The notes beneath the pieces are model-generated. The model made no database searches. It was not told the DNA's origin and saw only the letters and a program-made list of their open reading frames with translations. Positions 1-13,200 of a stretch of DNA of 64,000 bases are shown here, in pieces. A program made the translations under genes and the position numbers. Source of the DNA: Colias croceus (lineage: Eukaryota > Arthropoda > Insecta > Lepidoptera > Pieridae); NCBI RefSeq assembly GCF_905220415.1, contig NC_059543.1, positions 2,418,001 through 2,482,000 on the forward strand. The letters are read 5' to 3'. How positions within the stretch are numbered: position 1 is the first letter of the stretch; each line of letters starts with the position of its first letter.

Positions 1-580
1 AAAACTATCTTTTACTATCCTTTTTTAACTAAAAAAATCTACGACGACACTAAAATAATGAATTTAAAACAATTATACTTTTATAATACGTGTATGTTCA
101 TCCGCAAAGCGCTACATAAAAACATAAATACAAATATTATATTCTCAACATCAAATCGCCACTATCCTAATAGACGAGCTAGCTATCTTGCCCTCCCGAA
201 GATCCGAACAAATTATGTAAGGCGAACGGCAACATACGTTTCTATAACGGGAATAAATGTCTTTAAACCTTCAAATGGCTAAGGCCGCAAGCGACCAATG
301 GCTGAGCTCGGTGGGCTCTGATTGGCTCATTTGAATCGGATCAACAAGAGCTAAAACGCAAAAAAGGTGGATTTGTATAAAAAGCACGTAATTATTATTA
401 TTACTGATGGTGACACTTGTGGCTCCGTTCGGATCCACATACGGACGGTGGTGTGGCAATGGATCCACAAATACCAACCGGATCAACAAGTGAAAACGGA
501 TCAAATAATTACTAACTATATGGCACGTTTGATCAACATAGTGCCCGTGGAGATATCTATATATATATATATATATATAT
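1..580 (+). mobile_element. 3' end of a CR1-group LINE, copy A
   Basis: This segment matches 3521-4140 almost base for base apart from a short indel near 31. It encodes the extreme C-terminus of a LINE reverse-transcriptase ORF (58-282, including the phrase MNLKQLYFYNTCMF), followed by a 3' UTR and a TA-rich tail from about 553. Because copy B has the same 3' sequence and also ends in (TA)n, I read the TA tract as the element's 3' tail. The 5' part lies off the window. It sits in a V-ATPase subunit a intron, antisense to that gene. Clade assignment rests on the reverse transcriptase of copy B. Confidence 0.75.
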
Positions 581-581
581 T

Positions 582-601
582 CAACTTAGTGCCCAAGTTG
601 G

Positions 602-681
<80 letters not shown>

Positions 682-701
682 CCAACTTGGGCACTAAGTT
701 G
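582..701. repeat. 120-bp perfect palindrome built around a (TA)n tract
   Basis: Left arm 582-606 begins CAACTTAGTGCCCAAGTTGG and right arm 677-701 is its exact reverse complement. The TA dinucleotide tract between them is self-complementary, so the whole 120 bp reads the same on both strands. Each arm also holds a smaller inverted pair, CAACTT/AAGTTG. The sequence is cruciform-prone. It starts directly after the TA tail of LINE copy A. Confidence 0.85.
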
Positions 702-1572
702 ATCCAGCCCGACTGCCGTGCATTCCTGACTCCACCTTTTCCCCGATATTACTCGAATCCGGTTGCATAGATCTTGCCCGGAGTGGCAACGGCGCAAATA
801 TTTGGGCGATGTTGCCAAACGTATTCATGGAGAAATTGATATACTCAACATTTTTATTGCTAAGATCTCGAACTGAATCGACTCCGTAACGGCCGAAATT
901 CAGAAACCCATAAACACTTGTTGGCTCCATTTTATATACCAAATCCAAAGTCGTATGTTGATCATTATCATTTATAGTATCAAAATTACAGCTTTATTTG
1001 ATCCGACAAAACGAAACTGTATATTAAGTAACGTAGATTAATTTTTCGTAAACACTACAGTATTTGTTGGCTCCGTACACAAACATATTATAGTTAGGTA
1101 TAATGTTCCATACATTGCTAAATCCGCCTAGACTAGACGAACTCGACTTCCGTAACGGTTCAAATTTTGAAATGCTCAAACACTTCTTGACTCCGTTTTA
1201 TATACCAAATCATAAGTCGTATGTTGATCTGTTCCATTTATATGCACTTGCATGACATTGACATGGGGATATGAAATTAGAGCTAGCAAAAAATCTCCTG
1301 AGTTTTATGGAAGTTGAAGAAGTCGACCGTAATTAAATTGAAACTTATAGAAAACGTTGTGAAACTAAAAATACGGAACCCTAAAAAGATAGATATTTGG
1401 ACGAACCTGTCGTCATACAGTGACGGTGATAATTCTCAAGTAGTATGCATCCTACAAATAACAACCTACCTCTTGAATCATCAGTAAATATCAAGATAAT
1501 TATCATAATATTTATTGACGTGTAGCGTTCGCCTTTGCCCTATTCTGATATCAATCTGATAAAATAATTAAA
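702..1572 (+). repeat. Probable 5' region of LINE copy B, with a 266-bp-spaced direct repeat
   Basis: No coding signal is seen. Two similar blocks, about 870-965 and 1136-1235, each run from a CCGTAACGG phrase through AAACACTT and TTGGCTCC-like words to CAAATC and AAGTCGTATGTTGATC. A third partial echo lies near 1048-1075. The block immediately precedes the first LINE ORF fragment, so a 5' UTR is the simplest reading, but the left boundary of the element is not established. Confidence 0.4.
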
Positions 1573-4092
1573 ATGTTAGATTTAGGTCAAACAAATGACG
1601 ACTCATATTCCTGCACAAATTATCCATTGCGGAGTAAATATGAGTGTACGCAGATCGCCAACACGTTTAACCAGCAGTGGTGCGTGGGTACTGCCGGTGG
1701 ATCGCATCCCTATCTATCGAAGCTAAGTTCGTTTTCTACGAGTTCTACGCCAACTGATACTCAAATTACTTACAGAAAACGGAAACAACCGCTAGAACAA
1801 GATTGCAGATGATATGAAGGATATTCGGTCGCAGTTGAGCCGTATTAGTACATTACTTGAAAAATATGTATGCTCAAATGAACAAATAGTAAACAAAATT
1901 CATGAAAACATTTCTGAGGTAAAAAAACAAATTACCGAAATTAAATCGTCCAACGAACAACCCTTGAATTTAATTCGCCAAAATACGAATCAAATCAATT
2001 CATTCATTCATTCAATTACTGAACAAAACATATTGATGAGTATGGTCTAAGATCCGAATATAAGTCGAAATGCATCGGCGTGATAATAGAATGAGACCAA
2101 TTTTATAATTAACTAGCAGTCCGCCCCGGTCTTTGACTAGTACTATTTCTCAATTAGAATCCCAGATCAACCAGGGTGAGAGTAAAATAAAATCACTGGA
2201 ATTAAATCTTCAATCAATAAATCAGACAGCCAATCCATCGAGTTTTACGTCTAAAAATCAACTTCATATAAATGAACACATAATCAAGGAACTACGGGAC
2301 AGAAAGAGCCGCGAAAAAAATGTAATTTTTGCTGGTTTCCCAGAATCAACATCTTATAACTCAGAGGAGAGGATATCTAAATACAAATACGAAATTTAAA
2401 AAATTATCTCACTAATAAGTTCAGACCTACCGAAGCCAGTAAAAATATATAATTATAAATAACCTTAATTCAAACTGTAGTACAGGTCTTTATGGTATTA
2501 CTACAAAAACAATTAAATGCATCAAAAAAAATTAAATCATAGCTTAAGCGACTGTTTTAACCAAGCCATAAGTCAAGGACGTTTTCCGGACTCGTTAACG
2601 ACCTCCTATCTATAAGAGTGGCTCAAAATTTGAACCTGGTAACTAAAGGCCAATTTCGGTTTTGCCAGTATTGTCAAAAATATTGGAGAAGATTTTACAC
2701 ACGAGATTAGAAAAATATTTAGACTCATTTAATTTTATTTCAGTGCATCAATACGGATTTAAGCCAAAAAGTAACACTCTGTCAGCGACTATGGACCTAA
2801 CTATTAAAATAAAACAGAACATTGACGCAAAAAATATAGTTTTGGGAGTGTTAATTGACCTACAAAAGGCCTTCGATACCGTTTCTCACGAACTTTTAAT
2901 GAAGAAATTAGCATCCATTAACATTAATGGTAAAGCACTAGATATGCTGAAATCATATTTAAAAAATCGATCAAAAATAGTTAAAATAGATAACCACGAT
3001 AGCTTTCCCTTACCAATTACATGTGGCATACCACAAGGTACGATTCTAGGCCCATTGCTTTTTTTAATTTATATTAATAATTTACAAGATTTATGCGGAT
3101 GACACCTGTCTGTTTTATTTTGGTCCCTCTATACATGACATGATAGCGCAAGCACAAAATGATTTAAATAAATTAAATAAATGGTTTCAATGCAATCTAC
3201 TAAAAATAAATATATCTAAAACATGTTATATTAAATTCAAAGCTCATAAAAAAATTATTCCACCACACGCTCCACTTAAAATTAACGGTGTTGTATTAGA
3301 ACATAAGACCCACGAGAAATACCTTTATTATCACATCGACCACCTAAAAAATAAATTATCAGCACTTCTTAGATCTCTGCCTAATATTACTTCTTCCATT
3401 CCTCTTAAATTACGCCACACCATCTACAATACGTTAGTAAAGCCGCACCTAATAGAAGTATGGGGGAGTGCTTACAAAAATAAATTAGCGCCACTCCAAA
3501 TTTTACAAAATAAAATCATTAAAACTATCTTTAACTATCCTTTTTTAACTTCTACAAATAAAATCTACGACGACACTAAAATAATGAATTTAAAACAATT
3601 ATACTTTTATAATACGTGTATGTTCATCCGCAAAGCGCTACCTAAAACATAAATACAAATATTATAATCTCAACATCAAATCGCCACTATCCTAATAGAC
3701 GAGCTAGCTATCTTGCCCTCCCGAAGATCCGAACAAATTATCGAAGGCGAACGGCAACATACGTTTCTATAACGGGAATAAATGTCTTTAAACCTTCAAA
3801 TGGCTAAGGCCGCAAGCGACCAATGGCTGAGCTCAGTGGGCTCTGATTGGCTCATTTGAATCGGATCAACAAGAGCTAAAACGCAAAAAAGGTGGATTTG
3901 TATAAAAATCACGTAATTATTATTATTACTGATGGTGACACTTGTGGCTCCGTTCGGATCCACATACGGACGGTGGTGTGGCAATGGATCCACAAATACC
4001 AACCGGATCAACAAGTGAAAACGGATCAAATAATTACTAACTATATGTCACGTTTGATCAACATAGTGCCCGTGGAGATATCTATATATATG

Positions 4093-4142
<50 letters not shown>
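1573..4142 (+). mobile_element. Decayed CR1-group LINE, copy B (ORF1 and reverse transcriptase fragments)
   Basis: ORF1 remnants at 1573-2398 include a coiled-coil-rich stretch (1814-2050, repeated K/E/Q/N) and a C-terminal phrase KNVIFAGFPEST like the RNA-binding domain of LINE ORF1 proteins. Around 2400-2640 the reading frame is broken and no endonuclease domain is visible. Reverse transcriptase follows at 2662-3650: FDTVSHELL, GIPQGTILGPLLFLIYINN, and YADDT, which sits in a different frame from the preceding block, so there is a frameshift near 3090. The C-terminus and 3' UTR match copy A and the element ends in (TA)n at 4084-4142. It is a dead copy, antisense within the V-ATPase intron. 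CR1/L2/Daphne-type is my best clade guess from motifs alone. Confidence 0.75.
4084..4142. repeat. (TA)n microsatellite, LINE 3' tail
   Basis: A nearly pure TA run ends 58 bp before the last visible V-ATPase exon. Its position matches the TA tail of copy A at 553-580. Confidence 0.85.
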
Positions 4143-4143
<1 letters not shown>

Positions 4144-4200
4144 TAAGTTAACATCTTAAATCTTTATTTTTAATATTCAGGATGCTAAAAGAATAGTTAC

Positions 4201-7200
4201 CTGCCAAATAGGATCAATACCAATGAAGTAGGGTACATTAGTATACGAATCTCTAGGGTCCAAAGTCATAGCGGCATTATGTTCGAGCGTCTCATTATCG
4301 TACGGAATGAACCACGAAGATCCAAAGATGTTCATTGATTTCGAGAATATATCGTTATATACGAGTCCAGTGTACATGGAAAAGAGACCCATGAGCAGGA
4401 TAATGTAGCGACCGGCGAAGAAAATGTTCCAGATTTCGTTGTTCGACTTCTTAGCGCCAAGAGAAACTTCCTTGACGACCATCCAAGCTCCGAACATGGC
4501 CATGATCAGACCGTGGCCTAAGTCTCCGAACATCACCGCAAAGAGGAACGGGAAGGTAATGATTGTGTATAATGCTGGAAATAAAAAATGGATTAGTTTA
4601 ATGCGTATAGTGAAAATTTGAATTTTCTTAATAAAAATTATTATCAAGGTGTAAAGTTGTAAGTTACGTTACTTTTGTTAGAAAAAGCAAAATTTTGTTG
4701 GAAGAAAAGGAAATACTTTATTAGGGATCTTTTTTTTACGAATAAAATGTTTTCCATTTCCACTTTCAATTTTTTTTTTCCTTTAGAATACTCCAATGCT
4801 AAATAATATCGTGTCTGGATTTAGCAAATTCCGAGACACTACTGTGTCACACAAAAGTAGTTTTTCCTTTTGTAACGGATCTAACTGGTCCATTTATGTA
4901 AAAATTAAATTCAATGACGGCTCTTTTTTATTTTTGATCTAAATCTCTTACCCGGGTTACACTCCCTGTAAGAGGCCACTCCATACGAGTCGATGAGGTT
5001 CTGGAAGCCACGTGTGAAGCGGTTGGTGCGGTTGAAGGTGGGCGGCACTTCGTCTGTTTCGATACAGTTCAGGAATGATGGGATTGAGCTGCCACACGCA
5101 TTCTGAAGAAATATAGTAGTTTTTGATCATGTTATGAATGCTATTCAGTATTCTTAATGAAATATAAGGTAACCTAAGATAAAAAAAAAAATATTGTATT
5201 TGATCCGTAAAACTAGCAATGGTAGAGTGCTACCTAAATTAAGCTTCATTTGTTCAAGGAAATAAAGCATGAGTAAATAAATAATAAAATTATCCAAGGT
5301 TTTTGCATTGATTACTACGTATACAGGGTTACTTGTAAAACACCGGCAACCTCGCAGGACAAGATAGCTAACATCATAAGCAACAACATTTGTTCTACGA
5401 CTTTTGATAATTTGTTAGATTTTATTTTCATACAAAAATAAATATTCATTTAATTTTCCGTTTGAATATTATAAACTCTGCGCCTCCCAAAGATTCTGTA
5501 AACAAGAAGTGAACGAGAGGGGGAAGGGGGCGTCGCGCCGACCATCCGATAATGAATAGAACATAGACTTACAAATGTTAGGAGAGTACAATAAAAGTTT
5601 AAAAAATCATTTAAAAATAATTTATTGCGTTATGCCAAAAGTCGTAGAACAAATGTTGTTAGTTATGATGTTAGCTATCTTGTCCTGCGAGGTTGCTGGT
5701 GTTTTACAAGTAACCCTGTAGAGAGGACACCACGAACAAAATCTGATGGCGGCGCGCGGCGGCGCGGGGCAGCTAGTGAGTCATACACTTTGTAGTCTAT
5801 ATTCTGCCTCTTATTACTTATAAATTAAAACCAATCAATGTAACAAAAAAAATGGTTTGAGACGATTGGCTCTAACTCGAGTTACAAACAGTGTAGTAGC
5901 GATGTCCTCTCTAATATGTAGTACATAGTATCTTAATGGGTTTTTGCTAATTTTCTTAAGCTAAGTTTCATTGGTTCAAGGAAATTAAACATGAGTTAAT
6001 AAAGTTTTTGCTAATTTATAATAAAAAGAATTTCAGCAAGTATTACATCATTATCATACATCATTATCATTTCCACTCGCAAAATTTGACTAGCAATTAT
6101 GTTAAACAAAATTCAAATGTAATTTTTTCTGATTAACTTACCGATCCGTCAGCCAAAGCCTTCTGCACGTTGGGCAGATCCGCAGTTGGCACCCAGCATT
6201 CGCCAATCAGGCATTTCTTGGTCACATCCATGTTGAACAGATTCAGGGTGTGGTAGATGGCCTTCATCTTGCGGACCATGATGGACCAGCATTGTAATTC
6301 CTTGGCCACTGATACGAGTACACGCTGTCTGTGGTCGCGGGTTTGGTTTAACACCTAGACAAATTCAATAGATGAAATCATTTCGAAGAAATATCGTTTT
6401 TGACGTATTGGAATAAATGGTTTCTTTCTTTATAAAGAGTTCAGTAACATTGATAGAATATTTTAAGTAGATAGGTAATGGATTTTAAGGAAAAGAATAA
6501 TGTTTTAGGGCAGGATAATTAACGATGGTGGGAGGTAACAGACCAATTAAGAACGTTCATAATTTTCTGTAAAGTCTTTCTTCTATTTTTAAGATTAAAT
6601 GTACCCTGAAAGGGGACAAAATTTAAAATTCAATTTACTTTTTTAATATACCTTAAAATTATGGATGAAATAGTGATTTTGTTGCTATATGCTCTCACTT
6701 AAGAAACCAAGTGTAGTTTGATGTATAAGTTAGTAGCTGCGCCCTGCGGTTTCACCCGCATTGCTCCGCTCCTGTTGGTATTACGGTGATGATAAATAGC
6801 CTATAACCTTCTTCTATCTAACACCGAAAGAATTTTTCAAATCGGACCAGCAGTTCCTGAGATTAGCGCGTTCAAACAAACTCTTCAGCTTTATAATATT
6901 TATTAGTATAGATTTACCATATTAAGATCCTCCAATCTAGTCCGAACCCCCTTGACCATATCCTGTCGCTCAGTGTTGGAGGGCGGGCACGGGTAGAGCG
7001 ACGCGTGGAAGCCGGTGCACACCTTCTTGATGCGCGACTTGAGCTGCTCGCCTTGGAAGAACGCCACGAACACTGTCTTGTAGATCTCGTTGCCCTGGGA
7101 ACGTTAGTTTGCCAAGTTTTTGAAGTGAAACTTCTTTGTCGGGGTTGGAAAAAAATTTAGTGTAACATTTTTTTCGTTACGCGTGACATTTTTCCATTAC

Positions 7201-10200
7201 GCGCCATCTTTTTCTTATCCCTACCACGCGTGATACCGACGTATTTCTGTAAAGCTATAGTAAATTATTTTTTGAAAAATAATGTCATTAAGAAGTTTCA
7301 CTTTTTACGTGTGTACGTACACGCACACATTTTTTGGCTATTGCATAGCTATCGCGGGCCTTGAGCGCGGGGACCGAATCTAGAAATTCTGTAACGAAAA
7401 ACCTCACGCTCCCCACTCCGACGGGCGGAGGTGTGGCTTGAAGGCATAGCATGCAATAGCGCAACCGCGGCAGTCCCCGAGTGCCACACGTATTTTTTTT
7501 ATGTAAACACTAATAAAATAACAGGTGACTCGAATAAAAAAGCGTTCGCATTGTCGAGAACTCTACAAACGTTTTGTTGGCCTTTCAAAAATTGTAAATA
7601 AGCCAAATCTGAATGGAAATGTATAGCATATTATATAAATAAACGGTTTATGAATCTTTTTCAAGGGAACAATAACATTTGTAGCATTTCGAGTCCCGCC
7701 TCGTGATCGAATTTTTTCTATTCTTTATAAATTTATATTTGTAGCATAATTAATTCAGTAGGTATTCATGTGCGAATATCTGTCATCTTAAGGGGACGTA
7801 TAAATTACGTGAGGTGTTTTAAGGGGGAGGGGGTCGAGTTATACGTTACGTTAGGGAGAGTATTAATTGCTAGTGTTAACAAATTGTAAATAGAGACACA
7901 AAACATTTTTTTTTACAATCAATGCCTTTACATATAGGTACACATTTTGAAAAATCTCATGTGAGATTGGGGGATGGGGGGAGGGGGTTTAATAAAATCT
8001 CACAACATCTCACCAGGGGGGAGGGAGGGTCAAAAACACCAAAAATTTAAAAAAGGAGGGAGGGTCAAAAATTGAAAAAAAACAAAACACCTCACGTAAT
8101 TTATGCACGCCCCCTAACTAAATTGTGAGTTCCGTTGACGTCACACACAATAACTCACAGAAGCGGGATCCTCCAGCGGCTGGTCCAGCTCCGCGCGGCG
8201 CAGGAACACGTTCCCGCGGGAGATGCGCCATAACATGCGCTCAAACGCCGGCACACGTTCCCGTTGTACTACACCGGCTACGAACCCTAGACGACCCCGG
8301 GTGGCCGCTTGCTGACCAGCTTCGTCCGTCATTAGTGACCTATAGAACATACATGATCATAATCGGCTGAGAAATAATCTACAAAGGTGTACAAGGTTAT
8401 CCGCCTCTTTGTTACAGTGGTTGACGTCCTGGGTTCGATTCCCGGTGGAGACGAAGAAAAAAATGTCTCGGTTTGGTAGGACACAGAAGGCTGATCACCT
8501 ACTTGTCCCTAAAAAGAAAATCGATCAGTGAAACAGTTGTATTGCATCTGCCCCTTACCCCACTATCTACAGTAAAAGATACATCGTGTTGTGAAGGTCG
8601 TAATCAAATCTGATTATAAATCTGTTAAAAGAAGAAATAAGTGCCGTACCATGATCAAAACCTTCTAGAAAGAACTATAATGATGTTAAAAATAAGATGT
8701 AAAAGTAACACAAATTATAAAACAAAAAAAAATATTTTTTTTTATAAATTTTATAAAAGGACACAATATGAATACGATATTTACTCACTTTGTCAATGAG
8801 TCCATGCCGAATTCCTCCTGAGCCATGAAGAAAGCTTCCGTCTTTTCCAAGACATGTTTAAGTTCCGTCAGCTCTAAATAGTTCTGTTTCAAGTTAATGG
8901 CATTGTGTGACAGCTCCAGAATTTCATTCTCTGTCTTTTCCAAATGCGCCTGAAGTAAAAAACAATATTTACTTACCCGTTAATAAAACATATAACCTAA
9001 AAAGCTAAAGAATATCTAAGAAATTGGCTGTTAGAGTACAAACTAGATCATGAATATTTGTAATGATTATTCTCGTCCTTGCTCTACAAAAAGAGGCCGA
9101 TAAAGTACGATTCACGAGGAATATATATTAAAAATTTAGTCATTATTAAATAGGTACTACAGTAATTTGAGTAATACCAACCAGTCTTTCAAAATTCAAA
9201 AAGAATTTAATTCTATTATCTAAAATTGTAACATCAAACAGTAGGCAATCCAACATTACGCGATAGAGTCTATATTATTATGTACCTAAGAAATAAGGTG
9301 CATGCATGTTCAGTAAAGTTATATAAAACTGACGATGTATTTTTACTGACAGCATATATTAAAACCTCATCAATTCTACACTCGAGCTATAATAAAACCA
9401 CACCGAAACTCGCTCTAGCCTCTCATGTTCAGTAAAATTATATAAAACTGACGATGTATTTTCTTTGCTGACAGCGTATATTAAAACCTCGTCAATTCAC
9501 TTTTGCTGTTATAAAATAACACCGACCAACACTAACTAACATGCGATGTATCATCTCCGGTCGCACGCAATAAATGTCTTGTAATTCTTGTCAGATCATT
9601 AGAGGTACATGTTTGCGGTAACGTCGGTATTAATAACATCTCCATGTTGTAAGCCACAATGTTATAATATACGGTTTACATAGCGTTTTACGATCTAATA
9701 TTATGTTATTTCCACAGAAATAGGACTGAGGGCATCTTTTACTACATTGGAAAAGCTATCGAATTAAAAACAGGAGAACAGTTTCCATCCAGTGTTTCTA
9801 AAAAGTACGTTTCTCAATACCCTATTCTTGTCTTATTCGATCCTATATTCGATCCATACTATGCAATTTTTGAAGTGAAACTTCTTTAGGCGTGTTGAGA
9901 CTAAAATTTCAAGGTCGCGTCATAGTCTTTCAATATTTTCAAATAAGTTTCACTTCTGACACTCTGCACACACGCTTTTTTTTCTGTCTCTTCCTTACCT
10001 CAAGATCAATAATCTCCCTAGGGTTGGGCGCTCTGGGCATGTCCTTGACGGCGGGCACGTGCACCTTGTCTTTGTGCACTTCAGCCTCGATGTAGCGCAG
10101 TTTGCGCTCCATCTCATCGCAGCGGCGGACCTCATTCACGAATTTACGTTGGAACGCGTTTACGTCTGGGTTTAACTGTAAAAAAAAACAAAATAAGAAA

Positions 10201-13200
10201 TATGCCGAAATGTCGAAAATTTTTTTTAGTTCTGTCTGATTTATCTACTTAAGTTTTAACAGAATATGAGCAAACGCATGTAATATGGAGCAATCCTTCA
10301 CATTAGGTAATGGGTTTGACAAGGAACTCGATAAAATTAATCAACCTATCATAAACTACGTTTCTTTGGAATTCCCCCTTTTATTATTACGGGCTGGAAT
10401 GGAGAATAGACCTAGTAGCTGGTATCTTCTTAACCTTTTGTTATTTGAATAGGAATAAATAATCACACATACAAATGCTATTGTTACGAATATAGAAGGT
10501 AATCAAACCAGTACAATGCAGGCACGCGAATTAAGATTACTATCAACTAGGTAAGTATCAGCAAATAAAATAGTTTTAACTTCATTAGTTTATCCAGTTT
10601 GTAAAAGTCCCTATAGGTAAATTATTCGAAAGTTTTTGATTTTGTTATCTGGAAGCTTTGATCTATAAAGTTTATTAAGTTTGTAACAGAAGTAAGACAA
10701 ATTAATACGTAGATGACCTCTTTATGTATTGAGCAATCATAACCGCTGTAAAATAAGTACCTAGATGTAATAAGAAACTTTGTGTTAAATAATATCCTAC
10801 TAATTATTAATTGGAATGCATGAATGGATGTCATAATACTGATTGCTTACATACAAAGTCTAGCGCGGAATTTGCTGACTTTTATTTTTATGATAACTTT
10901 ACAATCTGTATTGACATTTAGCGAGATTTTTCTGGGCCCTATAGGGCTAAAACTTTTACCTAATATATATGTATATATTATTACTAGCTGCGCTTCACGG
11001 TTTCACCCGCGTGGCTCTGCGTCTTAGCGTAATGATATAATTAAAGCCATAGCCTTTCTCGATAAAGGGGCTATCTAGCACTGAAAGAATTTTTCAAATC
11101 GGACCAGTAGTTCCTGAGATTAGCGCGTTCAAACAAACAAACAAACAAACTCTTCAGCTTTATGATATTAGTACGGTCTATAGATTGGTGATTGAAATTA
11201 AAAATGACGTTGACCCATTAAATCCTTTTACTTCCGTTGGATATAAAACTGAGTAAACGCAAAGACACTAAAATGATAAAAACAATAAAACCTGGAAAGC
11301 ATTATCATATTTTTTACAATATGATGGAGGAAAACGTGATAATTACAAAAACAAAGCGATTACCTATTGTGACGTTTATATTGTTATAACCAAGTTATAA
11401 CACTTAAATAATAGCTCAAATATTTATTTTAAAATTAAAATAACTAAACTAATTTTTTCGAGCTTCACTATGATCAAAATAAATAGTAAAATCTATACTA
11501 ATACTAGCGGTCCGCCCCGGCTTCGCCCGTGGTACCTACATGTTTACGTTTTTTTTCATGAAAACTATACTATCTCTCAAGTTGGATCGAACTGCACATG
11601 GTGTGCGAATTTTATTATTATCGGTTAAGTGGTTTAGGAGTCCATTGAGGACAAACATTGTGGCTCGAGATTTATATATATTAAGATTATAAAACTGAAG
11701 AGTTTGTTTGTTTGTTTGTTTGAACGCGCTAATCTCATGAACAACCTACTGGTCCGATTTGAAATATTATTTCGGTGTTATAGCCTATTCTTCGAGGAAG
11801 GCTATAAGGAATTTATCATGACGCTAGGACCAACAGGAGCAGAGCCACGCGGGTGAAACCGCGGAGCGCAGATAGCATCATATAAATGTGCAATCTAGAA
11901 ATAGTTTTTTCAATCTCCATGCGAAATTGAAACAAGATTGCATTTATTTATACATTTTTCCTGTCCGATATCCCGTTTGAATCATGGCCGTCGAGACTCA
12001 GGTAAAATTGTCGTAAAGGACTCGGCACGCAAGGCTGCCCATAAAAAGTACCTTAATTACGGGCTGACGTCTGATTTATATCGAAAGGGTTACAAGGTTT
12101 AGGCAACCGTACATGTATGGTAAAAACAACGTAGGAATTTTTCATATGATAATCATTCGTCCTGACTACTACTTTAAGTTTTTACGGAAATATACACATT
12201 GAAACTGAAAGTACCTAGTTGCTAAAAGTAGTGTATAAATAGACGAAAAGCTCCCAAAAAGTATTCATATTTTATAAGAACGTAAACTACATTAATTTCA
12301 ATGTCGATTGGTGAAAATTTTCTGACATTAATTTTCCTTTTAAATTAATCCTTGGAATTTTAAAGAAAAAATGAACAATAAACATTTTAATCCATAAAAG
12401 GTTCTATTTCGATTAACGTCGTACCTATCTTTTAGAGCTTATGCTAACTTCACACCTAACAAGTAACACTCTTCTATATAATTAAAGGATACGTTTCTGA
12501 ATACTATCTAATAAGTAGCTGTAAGTTTATAAAAACTATTTGACCTTAAGAACGCGAATGCCATACACAGTGAAGTTGACCTCGAGATGTAAACACCAAA
12601 TTACCATCTCGCTAACCTTTCTCTGCAAACACGTTATGCAACGCCTTAAGGCGAAGGAACCAGTCTTCAATATTTATGAGCTAATTTAGATCTTAGTTTA
12701 CTACTGTTTCGTAATAGTGGTAATACTGTGAACTGTCTGGTTACTATTATTACGTGTATTAATAGCGATAGTTTAGCAGGATGTTTAGATGGGCAATTCT
12801 TTGCAAGTCAATCATGGAATAATAATTAGATTTATCTGTGATCCACAGGACCTGCGATCTGACTATTTCATAATGCTAGTTGGAATTGAGATAAAATCAA
12901 AATGTATGAATTTTAGTATGTATACGTAATTAGGTACCTATTTAACTATTTATTGAAAAGTCGACCAGTTCCATGCAGACTGACTGGCATTTTGAATATT
13001 TGAAATATAACGTACAAAATAATGTCCCCTTAAATTCTGTATACCAAAAGCACTCCACAAAAAATGGAGCCTTAAAACCTTTGGTCTTGTGACCATTCAC
13101 CATTCCATTCCGATTTAAGGCGAAGTCGCTCCAAACTTGGACCGCAGAAAACAATACCAACATAAATGGGACAACACTTACATTTTTATCGTTATTTACT

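Noticed and set aside
367..818. Open frames rich in alternating Y and I
   Set aside because: They are translations of (TA)n and its palindromic flanks.
8125..8370. Plus-strand frame opposite V-ATPase exon 4
   Set aside because: It is the antisense shadow of a GC-rich coding exon.
8418..8450. tRNA gene
   Set aside because: Only the T-arm/B-box half is tRNA-like and it continues into a SINE tail; no acceptor stem pairing was found.
12942..13163. 73-codon minus-strand frame in the V-ATPase first intron as an alternative exon
   Set aside because: No similarity to subunit a N-termini and no convincing splice sites in phase with exon 2.
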